From Epiperipatus broadwayi (taxonomy: Eukaryota > Onychophora > Udeonychophora > Euonychophora > Peripatidae), in NCBI GenBank assembly GCA_028023455.1, contig JAQFVV010000013.1, positions 3,476,001 to 3,540,000 on the forward strand: a stretch of 64,000 bases of DNA, written 5' to 3'. The notes below the pieces were generated by a model. The model was not told where the DNA came from. It searched no databases and was given only the letters and a program-made list of their open reading frames with translations. The translations under genes were made by a program, and so were the position numbers. Each line of letters opens with the position of its first letter. Positions within the stretch are counted from its first letter, which is position 1. Positions 10,885 through 22,809 of this stretch are shown here, piece after piece.

Positions 10885-11251
10885 CTGATCTTCACTGCAA
10901 TTAAATACACTCTGGGTGATATTCTTTTTTTCCAATAACTTTTTTTTCTTATAGAAACATAATACTAGTCTTGTTAGTAAAAAAATTATGCTTTCTCTAA
11001 TTATTTTGACGTTTTTAAGTCAACATTAATTTTAAGTATATTCAAAAAAAAATTAAAACTTTTAGAACTATATTTAGAAGACATTTTATTAGCAAAATAC
11101 TGCATGTTAAATTCAAAAAAAAATAATAAAGGAAGTTATATTTGCTTTCAATTTAAACCAAAAAAATTTTGTTAATAAACATGATTGTGTATGATAGACC
11201 TTTTCAAGTAAAATTCAATAAGATACATACAACATATATATATATATACAC
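10885..11251. other. A+T-rich spacer
   Basis: Nothing recognisable apart from an AT/AC dinucleotide run starting near 11231. Confidence 0.5.
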
Positions 11252-11850
11252 ACACACAATAAAATAGCCTTCTCATCAGTCACTTTAAAAAGCAATTTCC
11301 TTTAACATCAAAGGATGTTTTCATGAGATTGATAATCTCAAATTCGGAAAAATTTATTCTCAGAGTTTTTACTCTTCTTTTTAATTCACTTCTTTCATAA
11401 AATATAACCGTTACATTGTCACATAATATTTTATGACTTGTATTGAATTCATGAATAAATAAAGTTGAGTTATGATATTTATTTTTAACAGTACTCTTAT
11501 GAATTTTAACTCTTTCATTAAGACTTAATTTACTTTGACCTATATAAATTTGTATGACAACTGCAAGGAATCTTATAAACTACATCAGGAATAAGAGTTG
11601 AGTTAAAAATAGATATCACAATTCAGCATTCTATATTCAGAAACTGAATACAGATCATAAAATATTATTTGATAATGCAAAGATAATATTTTATGAAAGA
11701 AATGAATTAAAAAGAAGCATAAAAACTCTGATGATAATTTTTTTTGAATTTGAAATCATTCTCATGAAAACATCCTTTGATGTTAAAGAAAGTTGCTTTA
11801 TAAAATGACTGATGAGAAGGCTATTTTATTTTGTATATATATATTGAAGT
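11252..11850 (-). mobile_element. Penelope-like element fragment (family 2) between inverted arms
   Basis: Outer arms (about 11252-11434 and 11657-11850) are inverted copies with landmarks GCCTTCTCATCAGTCA and TGACTGATGAGAAGGC. A GIY-YIG endonuclease remnant lies between them on the minus strand. Inverted terminal repeats around the 3' end of the ORF are a known form of PLE. Confidence 0.65.
11425..11604 (-). pseudogene. GIY-YIG endonuclease remnant of a Penelope-like element
   Basis: The minus strand reads STLIPDVVYKIPCSCHT, then a one-step frame change, then IYIGQSKLSLNERVKIHKST followed by a His-containing segment STLFIHEFNTSHK. The VYKIPC...YIGQ pattern with the later EF..SH segment is that of the GIY-YIG nuclease fused to the RT of canonical Penelope-like elements, where it nicks target DNA. 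The frameshift between the two halves makes it non-functional. No RT sequence from this copy is visible nearby, so it is a 5'-truncated fragment. Confidence 0.7.
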
Positions 11851-14701
11851 GGTAAATCTGTAGTACATATTTAACTTCACTGCCTGATGACATTACATAC
11901 CTTCAAAGTAGGGTTTGAACCAGTTTATATGTTTATTTGGTCATCTAGGAATGTTAAGCACACACATATACACGTATAACTTCCACCCTGTTTATTCAAA
12001 ATGGTTATGTGTAACCAGTTGAATTATTATTTTAGCTTAAGTATATTTTATTTCCAAGCTTGTAAATTCCCTTCACTTAGATAATTGTGTACGTGCGTAT
12101 ATGTATTACAGATATAAAAATAAATACAATTAATGTAGAGCTAAAGCAATGCCAGAAAATTCTAAAAAGTATTATTACAATTTAAAAATGTCATTTTTAT
12201 TTCAAGTCAAACCAAAAATCATATTTTAAAGTTATTGCAATTTTAAAAATACGTTTAAATAATGCTTTCTGGAAACGTATTGTTTACATCTTCCAATATT
12301 GCTAAATTTCAAGTATAGGAGGAGCAGAAGTTCTAGGAATGCACGGAAGGAGTTCAAATCACTCTTCTCTCTGGTATTTTGGTAGAGAGTGGAAACAATA
12401 TGAAATGTGAGTAAAAACAATTTGCCTCCCTGATCTTAAATTGTCTCTGTCATGACTTCTGCTATGCCATCGCTACTTGAGAACTGTTATGTCTAATTGT
12501 GAAAGAATATTGGAAGATGCCTACCATTATTTTATTAATATTGTGCCTTGCTAAACTTCGTATACATTATTATAAGTGGCCACCATAACTTCTAAAGGTA
12601 ATGCGTTTTGCCGAAGAATGAACTCTTAATTCTCCTCACTTCATTTCTTTCCTAAATTTTAATTGTAATCAGAATGTAAACTTTATTTATTTTATAACTG
12701 ATTATAAACTTAATTATCGTTAAATTTGTGATTTTCTCTCTTAAGTTTTAAACTTGTTCTTTGAAACGCTAAGCACAGAATTATGTACTTTAAATCTATC
12801 ATTAGCTTTTAAAGTTTCACACTCTAATTATTTTATTTCATGCGGCAAAACTTATTTTAAATATATCTCTTATTAAATTAGTTTTAGTATGCTAATGTTT
12901 TAATCTAGCGAACTTATATTATTTCAATCATCATTCCGATATTTTTGGAATATTTAAATAGTTAAACATAAAATTTCTTACTGAACGTTGTTCACTCGGT
13001 TAAATATTTTGAAATTATGGTTAATGGCGGATTGTTTAAAAATCATATCACTATCGATATTTAAATGCAATTTATGTTCTTTTAATAAATTTGATTATTA
13101 ATATACTTTAATAACTATTTATTACTTATACACCATTAAGAGTTAAATTAATTAATATATTGTCGTTTAGGAATGCTTGGGCTTGTTAAATAGGGAAAAT
13201 AATATTTTTCCCTCTTTTATATTCGACATCCTAAATTTATTAAAGTTATACGTACGATGCTGAGTGGGTTATCATTTTATCATGGCGTTATGCATGATAT
13301 TATTGCTTTATTTAAGCTTAAATTATTTCATTAGTCATTTAAGACTTAAGCCATATTCACGTTGCTTACTTACGATAGCATTTTAAAGAATTATATTTTG
13401 CTTTATCATATTTACTCATCAGAAATCCGGATTTTCTTCACATAACTTGTATAGGAATGAGGTTTGGTATAACCGATCTCAGGATAAACATTAGAGTATT
13501 AAGGCTCTGCATGTGACATGTTGGAGGATGTGCCATGGAATCCTTACCACTCATATTTTCGAATATTGCCTTGTGATAAATACAAGCGGAATCATATATG
13601 TGATAAAGCCTTCCAGTCCAAAGACGGACATCTCCATTTTAAATGCTGTCATTATAGTTAGCACTGCGAGTTCTTTTATATGTAGTTCTCATTTTATCTA
13701 TAAGACATGGCGCAGTGATGTTTGTAAACCACTCATTTAATAATTAGTTGAATATTTTAGGATTGTCACAGTAAAACTTATTAGATTAACCCATTCCTCA
13801 TTTGTACAGGCCCAAATATGCTCATAAACGATAAATTATTAACTATCATATCAAGAGTAAACCTCTCTTTAGAGATGAATTTGTAAACGTCCTTATCATT
13901 ACTTAAAGTAATGATCAACGCATTGATAACATTAATTTATTATTATACTATAACTCATTAGCATACTAAATCAGTTGCTTATATGCAAAGTAATAACCGC
14001 ATTAAATCTGTGCTATGTTTTCTAATGTAAATTAAATTGTTTATATTTATTAAATTATTATGTTTTAATAATTACTCATGCATTGTGTCTTACTGACACT
14101 CACTCATTGAATTCCATTAAATATTTATAATAGTGTTAGTATATTTAGAAGTTATAATTGATTATTTTAAATGAACATTTATCTCTGGGTTGTTCTATCT
14201 TTGCTCATTCTGGATGGATACTATTTTATAATTCATGTTTCTTTTGCAATGCTAGCTGTGTGCAATTCATTTAAAATTTATAAATTGTCCCTTCACATAA
14301 GATATTTGATTGAGCCAATATTTGGTATTTATTTACATTAATTACCCTATACATTTCATGTTTCTCTGCTGTGTCTCTGGGACCAGAATGAATAAAACTT
14401 CATGTTATCATCAGAAGTGTTGTTTATAATGTTATAGTTTTAGAGAAGAGCAAATAGGGCAGAATTCATGATTGCTCCTGACCAGGCATGAGTGGATTTA
14501 GGCTACTTTTGCTTAGATTCTAAACCTTGTTAAATGAACATACAATTCTGACCGGTACAATATATATGTTGTATGTAACATGTTGAACTTCATTTGAAAA
14601 GGACTATTTGTTAATAGATGAAACCATGGTTGGGGAAGAATTTTAGTAAAATTTTTCTTTTTTTTCTGGCTATTACTGTAATATTATATAATTTTCTAGT
14701 A
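11851..14701. other. Noncoding stretch of somewhat higher complexity
   Basis: No gene recognised. Around 12.4-13.8 kb the sequence has fewer homopolymers than its surroundings and a 75-codon plus-strand ORF (13513-13740) without recognisable similarity. Splice sites or exon structure could not be supported. Confidence 0.4.
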
Positions 14702-15592
14702 CACCTGGGTCTCATTTTATGCAGATTATTTTAATACGATTTGAAGTTATGCGATTCATGTTTCGTCTTAATATCTTTCATATTTCACTATATTTATTAG
14801 ATATCAAGAAATTTAAATTATTAATAACTTATTTTGACTTGAAATACTTTTTTTTTTTCAAAAATATAACATTATATTAGCAGCTAACATGAATATGGTC
14901 TGAAGCTGTATTTAAAATCTTGGCTTCTATGTAAATAACCTACTTATACTAATGAGTAAATAATAATAATAGATTTATACTTACATATAAAAATATCGCA
15001 ATAAATATTCAAAAATGTTAAACTTTTAAAACATATTTTGTTAGATACAACAGAAATAAAAAAATTTTTAGATTATTAAAATAAATAACGAAGATTTTAT
15101 TGATTTTTTAAACTGAAAATAATATTTCTAATGATAATGTATAATCTTTTTGTTTTGATTGCGATCTCATTTTTTTAATATAGAAACAGCCATTAACACA
15201 GCACAAGACTGCAAGTGGCACTAGTTGTACATCACATCACAAATTGATTTCTTACCAATTCACAAATGAATGCATATTGTCAAATAGTGGTAATGATTAA
15301 AATATGTATGAAAAAATGAAAAATTAAATACTGTAGTTAATAAATAAAGTTTGTCTTGTATTAATTTTTTTCAAATATTTGAAATTTTTTATTAGTCATA
15401 CTTTTTATTTCCTTATTTTTTTGATGCGAATTTTAAAGTAATTTTTCCTTGTTGCTTTGCTTTTATGCAATTTCTGAAAATTACTGGAGCATATTCCCTA
15501 TTTTTCAAGGTAAGTTAAGTCTATTTTTGTGCGATTTCTTTTGTGCGAGTTTTGTGAGGAACTTATCTACCACATAAAACGAGACCCAGGTG
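14702..15592 (+). mobile_element. pogo/Tigger-like DNA transposon, MITE-sized (copy 2)
   Basis: Termini CACCTGGGTCTCATTTTATG and (minus strand) CACCTGGGTCTCGTTTTATG flanked by TA at 14700-14701 and 15593-15594. The right ~280 bp is closely similar to the right part of copy 1 (CTTGTTGCTTTGCTTTTATG and the ACCTATCTACCACATAAAA region). The HTH remnant seen in copy 1 is not recognisable here. Same family, shorter internal deletion product. Confidence 0.8.
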
Positions 15593-15594
15593 TA

Positions 15595-16133
15595 TGTACT
15601 TACTTATAACTTTCACTCCATAACATATTCGTAAAACATATGAGTAAAGACATTTGAAAATAAAAAATGACCCCAAGATGGATTTCATGCTGAGCTGGCA
15701 TATTGTAAAATTTATTTACAACTTTTATTTTATTTTTTTTCCGCATAATATTGTATAGTGTTCAGAGATGGGAAAATGTATTAAATTTATTTTTTAAAAA
15801 TTTTATTTGTTTATTTATATTTTTGTTTGTTTACATTTTTTACATAATGTAAAATTGAAGTCTTGTATGTTGATATAGCTCAGTTTACCACTTCAGTGTA
15901 TTTAGAAAAACTGAATATTTAGAATTATTTAAAATGATGGGGGAGAAAGAGTTAATGATGATGTAAGAAATATAGTAGTCGAATAGCAAGGAAAACGATA
16001 AAATATAATAAAATTCTTAAAATATAAAATATCTTTATATTGTAAGAAAAGTTACTTTATTAATAATATAAAGAAAGGATATCATGACTATTAAAAGAGG
16101 GATAATATTATATCTATCAGTAGAAAAATTCTG
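15595..16133. other. A+T-rich spacer
   Basis: No gene or clear repeat. Confidence 0.5.
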
Positions 16134-16262
16134 AATTTTCACCAATGATGATAAAAGTAAGCTTATATACATCAAAAGCTCCAAGGATAAGTGGATTTAT
16201 TATATTCTTGATCCTTTGTTCAACATTTAAAATATTTATCAATAGCTTGAGGAAAACTGGTT
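16134..16262. repeat. Direct repeat, left copy
   Basis: GAATTTTCACCAATG, TTATATACATCAA(A/T)AGCTC and TATTCTTGATCC appear in the same order here and at 17319-17440. The sequence is open on both strands in both copies, suggesting an old element ORF. The product was not recognised. Confidence 0.65.
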
Positions 16263-16437
16263 TTCTCTTTTTAATTACATATACATTAAACTGTGTCAAT
16301 TTCATACTTACATTTATTAAATTCAATTTAATTATTAAAAACAAGATTATTAAAAGAGAGATTCTATCCACATCCTTGTAGTTGATTATTAATCTATTAA
16401 TCATCAAATGCCTTAGTCCATCTGGCCGATATATTCT

Positions 16438-17299
16438 ATTATTTTCGGATATAAGATGCCATCCAAATTAAGATGCAGTAGGATTTTAAGCCTGAAAAAT
16501 TGGAAAAAAAATTAACCCCCAAATTTAAGACACATATATGTATTTAAATAGGAAACTCATAAAAATACAAAAACTTACCTAATTTGTTGAGAATCTTCTT
16601 CAGATATATGATACCCTTTCACTTTCTACATCTTCACTTTCAAAACTTGAATTCTCATCTTCACTATTCCATCAGAGTATATCATCTTCAAATCATTTAA
16701 ATTGCAACTGAACATTATAATTTCTCTATCAATTTGTGTTCATGTAAAAGTATATTTTTCTATTAAAATCTGAATCATTCTTCTAAAATAATTTATATTT
16801 TTACAAATATTTTCTGAAAAAAATAAATATGTAAAATAGATCCAAAAACAAATGTTTTTCACTTTAAAAATCAAAAGGAACTGTCAAAATTTTGACAGGT
16901 ACTCTCTTGTGTAGAGAACAATAAACAACCAATCAGTGCCTTGGAAGGCAGGCTCATATCTTATTCTTATATTGATTTGTCAGATGTAAAAATATTATAA
17001 AAGTTATTTGGTAAAGTTTTCTTGATAAAGTAATGACAAAATTGGCAAAATAACATTACAAAAAAGTGAATTGAGAGAGAGTTAAAACCATTTACAAAAT
17101 TAATCCAAAAAATGCTGATTAAAAAAGATTTAACACACTATTCTACACAGGTAATGATCACAATACTATGTGCATGTACAGCATAATACAAAGATCCACA
17201 GAAATAAGATGTTAAAAAAATTTGTTTCAAATTTAAGATGCAACCTTCTTTTAGGAATCTAAAAATTGAAAAAAAGTGCATCTTATATTCAAAATAATA
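16438..17299 (-). mobile_element. TIR element with ATATAAGATGC ends, possibly pogo-like
   Basis: Left end TATTATTTTCGGATATAAGATGC and the right end read on the minus strand, TATTATTTTGAATATAAGATG, form ~22 bp inverted termini. AAGATGCA recurs just inside both ends. On the minus strand about 16605-16680 encodes an acidic stretch SEDENSSFESEDVESE followed shortly by a stop, resembling the acidic C-terminal tail of pogo-type transposases. No HTH or catalytic region was found. Superfamily is inferred and uncertain. Confidence 0.5.
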
Positions 17300-17318
17300 C
17301 AATATTAATTTCATTATG

Positions 17319-17440
17319 AATTTTCACCAATGTTGACAAAGGTAAATTTATATACATCAATAGCTCTGAGAATAGATGAATTCATTTTATTCTTGATCCG
17401 TTGTTTAACATTTGGAGTGTTATTTATTCATAGCCTGAGA
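17319..17440. repeat. Direct repeat, right copy
   Basis: Second copy of the sequence at 16134-16262, immediately right of the TIR element. Confidence 0.65.
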
Positions 17441-17599
17441 GAGAATGATTTTACCTTAATTAAAAAAAAATTACCTATAATAAAAACAGAAAAACTGTAC
17501 CATAAAAGAGCCTGTATGATAACAATATGTGACTTGAAATATGTCATATTTATATAAAACCTCTGGAAAATGATATAATTTATAAATGATTCCATTTTT

Positions 17600-17815
17600 A
17601 AAAAAAGCAATGAAAATTATTCATAGTGACTGGAAGAATATAATAAGTAATTGATATTTTTAAAAAATGAAAAAGAAGATATTAGGGATTACAAATCTAT
17701 CAATCTACTATTAGTTTTATATATATAAAAAAAAATTCCTTAATTCATTATAATTTTCTGGAAATAATGAACTCAAATTAACCAAAAGTACAAGCTGGAT
17801 TTAAAAGTTTTAAAT
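17600..17815 (+). pseudogene. RTE-type reverse transcriptase fragment
   Basis: Across frames the plus strand gives DWKNII, then IFKK-KKEDIRDYKSINLL, then QAGFKSF. These line up in order with DWKNAV, IFKKGDKEDIRNYRPISLL and QARFKSGF of the intact RTE ORF at 57.5-60.4 kb. Several stops and small indels are present. Only the start of the RT fingers region survives; both ends of the element are missing. Confidence 0.6.
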
Positions 17816-19159
17816 AAAAAATAATAATATAAAAACATATGTATAATAATAAAAAAATTATTTTATGACAAAATATTACCTATTATAATAATTTTTTTAA
17901 AAATTACATGATCAGACTAGAAGCTAAGAGCATACCATTAACAGGCTGTCTATACTTCAAATTTGGCATGAATTTCAGAAAATTCAAAACTTGGCTTTAA
18001 ACCTTATTAATCCTGTAAGAGTTGGTAGTCTATTTTTTCAAGTGGAACCATTTATCATATATTAATGCCTTACAAAAACTAACCAATAAATTTGATATAT
18101 ATAAAATGAAATAAAAACATGAAAATAATACATTTAGAAAACAAATCCAAAATCACTTGAAAGCAATATATTTAGAAATCAAATGAATACCTAATGATTA
18201 TAAAATTAAATAATAATTTTCAATAAGGCCAAATGCAAATTAATAAGAAATTAAATTACAAAACTTATTCTATTGAATGATTATAAGTAACACAAAAAGT
18301 AGTGACAGCAATAAACATGATTTAAACATGAAAATCATTAAACATACATTTATAGCAATAACTCTAATGGTTAAAACCATAGAAATAAGTAACATTTTAG
18401 CAATGAGAACAAATGCAAATCTATAAGAAATTAAATTATAAAATAAATAGTAAGTAGTCCAAAAAAAAATTAAAAAACAACTGTTTGGTTATAGGGGGAA
18501 AATGTGAACCCCATTCACTGGTATAAATGTACATTTATTGCATAACTTTGTAATTAAAAACACGTTTTATCATCTGCAAATCCATTCATAAATTAAATTA
18601 AATTATAAAAACCAATTATCACTAAAAACATTATTTAGTTCCACGGCCTTGCTTAATTAATAGTGATTGTCATAAATGTATGTTTTCATCTGAATAGTTT
18701 TTACTGCATTCACGTTTTCATTTTTGCCATAAATAATTGTCTTCAATTGCTTTCTTATAAATTAAATGATTTAATTTTTGTAAGATTATGTTTATTAAAT
18801 CATAGTTTTTGCTAATTCAATTTTGTAAAAATTTGCATTTGGCTTCATAATAAAGTTATTTTTGATGGCTTTTATTCAGTTCTTTTTAAAAACAATTTAC
18901 CTTTATGGATTTAATTGTTTACAGATTGCATGTATTGAAGACACTTTTGCAATTTACATTGCTGTACTTCTTAAATCATTAATAATGTTCATTCTACAGA
19001 TTGGTTTTTAGAATTATTTTTTTATAAATTTGCATTTAGCTATATCACTAATTTAATTTCTGACTGTTTATTATTTTTTCATGGAGTAAACAAAATGGTT
19101 TGCCTACTACATATATTATTTTCAGATAAATATTTTTTACAAAAAATTATTTTTTTCTT
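17816..19159. other. A+T-rich noncoding stretch with weak internal repeats
   Basis: AAATGCAAAT..ATAAGAAATTAAATTA occurs twice on the plus strand (about 18230 and 18410), and related sequence appears inverted around 18750-19060. This may be an old fold-back element. No gene. Confidence 0.4.
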
Positions 19160-19589
19160 CCAATCATTAGTAGGTGGGATGTGATACATCCAATGAGTAA
19201 ACTACATACAACTCTAGTAGCACAATCTTGTCCTACCTTTGGTTGATGTGATGCACTATAACTTCTCCTTATACAGAGTCAGAAATCTCTCAGCAACTAT
19301 GCCTAGAGAAACCTGTTAGCCACTTTACCTTCCCTTTCCATTCCCCATCCTAAGTTATCCCATAATCTGCTCCATCCTATTTCCACAACATAATCTTTGT
19401 TAACTCCATGGCCTTCATATCCAAATCCCCAGTATCTTTTCCCAAATTCATCATAAAAAACAATAACCCACTTTCTGTATAATCACTTTGTTCATATTCA
19501 TCCTTCCATAACTTGATTATTTGTACCCTTTCTGTTTACAATCATTTACATTGAATTAACAGATGCCTATATTTTCTATGCCTTCCTTA

Positions 19590-20470
19590 CACAATTCGCA
19601 GACTAAATCATCCACATTTTTTTCATTTATGTGTATATTCCTTTGTTGCTAAAGATCCCATTCGAGCTTTAAACAATAAAATACTTTCCTTGCTATTATC
19701 ATAAATTAACTTGCACCCAATCTCCATACTAGTTCTCCATCTCTCCAACTCCCTATTCTTTATTAATGCATCTATTCTTCTATCCCATTCCTTACCACTA
19801 TAACACTCAACAGTCCTCCTAACACAATCATCCCACTTTTTGTATAAATATACTGATATAAATTCCTTATCCAAATCTCCATACTGCATTACCTTTCACA
19901 CCCATCTTGTTGCCTGGTCTTTACTTGTAACCCAATTAAATACTATTTTGGCTATTCTTTTATTATCAATAAACTGCAATCTATCAAACATTTTCATTTT
20001 GCTTTTAGCATCTCTCATATAAAAACATGATCATTCCCTTTCTCCTTGAACTGCCTCCTTTGCTGTCCACACATCTGCATCTAATGCATGTCTTCCTACT
20101 TCCCTTTGTACCTAAGTAATCTAATGTCCCTTTACTAACACATAACACAACATTGCCATATGTTAACTCTGCTATTGCAACTCCCTTCCATACAATTCTA
20201 GCTACATCATATTTATTATATGAAAACACTGTTAATTTCTTTATCAATCCCTTTCTTTTCTTTGCTTTATTTATCAATTTTTTCTCCCATTCATCCAAGC
20301 AATTTTTCTTATTATTTAAGATGATTCCCAAATAACTATATCTATTCACCACCCTTAACTTTATATCCCCCAATAAAAATTATTTGTCTTCTCTTTCCCC
20401 AGGATTAACCATCATTATATTTGATTTTTCTTTACTAAATTTAATTCCCATCTCTTTATCCACCCTTGCA
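19590..20470 (-). pseudogene. LINE family 2 C-terminal region
   Basis: Follows the RT. VVNRYSYLGIILNNK matches the conserved Y-x-YLG block after LINE RTs, then a Lys-rich thumb-like region, TYGNVVLC, and finally SILLFKARMGSLATKEY with LVCELC near 19.6 kb. The latter may be the start of a C-terminal zinc knuckle. Stops separate the pieces. Confidence 0.6.
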
Positions 20471-20504
20471 CATGTCCTCAGCATAACTTCCATATCTTCT
20501 TTCT

Positions 20505-21575
20505 GCACACAAAAAAAACATCATCTCCAAAAAAGACCTGACAAAGTATATACTCTCTTGCTATTTATTAACAGTAACTCTATCCCTCTTCCTAGTCTTC
20601 CTATTGCTCTCTCTATTTCACTCAAATACAATAAAGACAAAATAGGTGACCTAGGGCATCCTTGTCTTAGTTCCACCCCATTTTTAACTTTAACTGATTC
20701 TATATCCCCTAATTTTTGATATGTATAGTAATTATTTTCATATAATTTCTTAATAATATTGACTAAAGCTTCATCCATTCTCAAATTCGCTAAACTTACC
20801 CATAATCTAGTTCTATTTACTCTATCATATGCCTTCTCTATATCTATAAAACTCATATATAACTGTCTACCTAAATTCCTATTCATATCCGTAAGTTGTG
20901 TAATTACAAATAAACTATCTCCTAATGCCTATCTAATCTAAAACCTCCTTGCATTTCCCCTACTACATTATTTTCTTCCATCCTTTTGGCAACTCTTCTA
21001 GCCACCATATATGAGAAAACTTTAAATAAAACTGATGATATCGCTATTGGTCTAAAATTATTTAACTTTTTATAATCCTTACCCTTTCCTTTAAATAATA
21101 ATCTTACTCTTGTATTACTACAACTACCTAGAAAAACTCTTCTATGCCATCTTATTAAAACATGATAATAGCTTTACTTTGCCCTAGGCCCTAAATTCAC
21201 TACCATCTCTGATACCCATTCATCTAAACCTCTTGCATTTCCACTTTTCAATTTCTTCCCTGCCTCATTCAGTTCATTTTCTGAAAACCTAATATTCCCA
21301 TTACTATATGCTTTCATGTTTTCTATCACTCTGACTTTCACATCTAACATCATTTCTATATCCATTACATACCTATTTAAGATTCTCTCTAATTCTTCTC
21401 TAGAGCTCCACTCTATTCCCTCATCATCTAGTAATACTATCTCTCTCTTCCCTATATTTCTCCTTTTAATGTAATTCCAAAATGTTTTACTCCCATCTTT
21501 TCCACTTTTATTAATATCCTCCAACAATTTACTATTGAATTTCATTCTCTTTCTATAATTATCTATTTTAGCCAA
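20505..21575 (-). pseudogene. LINE family 2 reverse transcriptase domain
   Basis: Two long open pieces separated by frame breaks. The first (21174-21575) has SGNARGLDEWVSEMV, the LINE RT motif preceding the fingers. The second (20521-20886) has FIDIEKAYDRVNR (motif A, catalytic Asp present) and LRQGCPRSPILS (motif B; the usual small residue after P is replaced). Motif C is found in another frame at about 20510-20540 as VFFGDDVFFVC, an F-x-D-D box. The order and spacing are normal, but the broken frame rules out function. Confidence 0.7.
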
Positions 21576-21586
21576 CTTCTTCTTTT

Positions 21587-22240
21587 CTAAGCACTTTTCC
21601 TATTAAGCATTAATATCTTTTTCACTTTCTTTGTTCTTAATAGCACACTTATATATTCTCTGCATGTTTTTTCCCTCTCTTTTACACTTTTACTAACTCT
21701 CATTTTTTTATTACTTTTATTCTTCTGAATACTCTCACCTAAAACCCTTTTTGCCACTTTTTCTATTTTATCACACCAGTCCTTATACTCACCTCCAACC
21801 ATCTCTTCCATGGTTTCTTCAACTTGTATTTTATATTCTTCCAACTTAATTTTATCATTCACTCTCCATCCACATCTTTCCCTACTATTTCTACTTTTAT
21901 TTCTATTCTCCATCACATTACTAATCATTTCTATTACAAAAAAGTTATGATCACTATTACATGCTCTCTCTTCATTATGAAACACATTAATTTTCCATAC
22001 TTTATTCATTCCCTCTTTCTCTACCAATATATAATCTATTGTGTGGAATATATTATTTCTAGACCATGTGAATTGTCCCTCATAAATATTTGATAAATTT
22101 CTAATGCGCAAATTCACCGTCTGACAAAATTTCTTCAAAAGCTGCCCATCCTTATTATCTACAGCATCAATTTTTTCATTATGTCCATTCATATCCCCTA
22201 AAACCATTATTTTCTTCCCTTTTTCTTTAAAACTCTGCAT
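21587..22240 (-). pseudogene. LINE family 2 endonuclease domain
   Basis: Open for 217 codons. It contains VLGDMNGHNEKID (the GDxN-type catalytic block), TIDYILVEKEG, and ACNSDHNFFVIEM with the SDH motif, all characteristic of the apurinic-type endonuclease of non-LTR retrotransposons, which nicks the target for target-primed reverse transcription. The N-terminal part of the domain upstream (22241-22600) is in other frames. A basic region with Lys/Arg clusters follows the SDH motif, as usual in the EN-RT linker. Confidence 0.7.
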
Positions 22241-22809
22241 ATCCTTAATTAGGCTTTCATATATGCTACTGTTCCACTCCTATATAAAGTATAGCCATCA
22301 TACATTCTTGTCTTCACAATCATATTTCAAACCACAAATATTCTTGACATTTAACAGTATTCAAATATTTTTTTGATATAACACCTATACCATCACCCCT
22401 TTTTCTTTTCTATTTATATGCTGCCATACCAAATCTTCCAGAATATGTTCTTCTGTTAAATGTGTTTCCACTACTGTTAACACCTCAAGCTCTTCATTTT
22501 CAATTGTTTTGTTTAATTTCACCTATTTTTCTGATCTCCTATCACCTTGCATACTCATTTTTAACAATTTTTTCTTTCCTAACTACTCTTTTATACATTC
22601 TTTTGATTCTTTCTTCTCCATTACCTTTATAAGTAACTTGCTTACCATTGATTTTGCAGATCCATTCTATCTCCACATCTACACTTATATCTAAATCAAC
22701 TACCCTTTGCTTATTTCTTACATCCTGTCCATTCTTCTTCTTTTTGATAATAGTGCAATTTAAAACCCCACCCTCCTTTATAAGTTTCCAAAATTATAGT
22801 CTTTGTAAA

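Larger units (their letters stand above)
19160..22600 (-). mobile_element. Non-LTR retrotransposon, decayed (LINE family 2)
   Basis: A minus-strand LINE with AP-type endonuclease, reverse transcriptase and a C-terminal tail in the normal order, interrupted by stops and frameshifts. The 3' boundary is placed near 19160, where pyrimidine-rich element sequence gives way to A/T runs. The strand is clearly C/T-biased on the plus side, unlike its surroundings. The clade was not fixed; it is not the same family as the RTE at 57 kb. Confidence 0.7.

Noticed and set aside
13513-13740. 75-codon ORF as a host exon
   Set aside because: No splice signals, homology or neighbouring exons could be supported.
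16117-16407. 96-codon minus and 78-codon plus ORFs as genes
   Set aside because: They overlap antisense and lie in a repeated sequence. No domain was recognised on either strand, so they are recorded as a repeat only.
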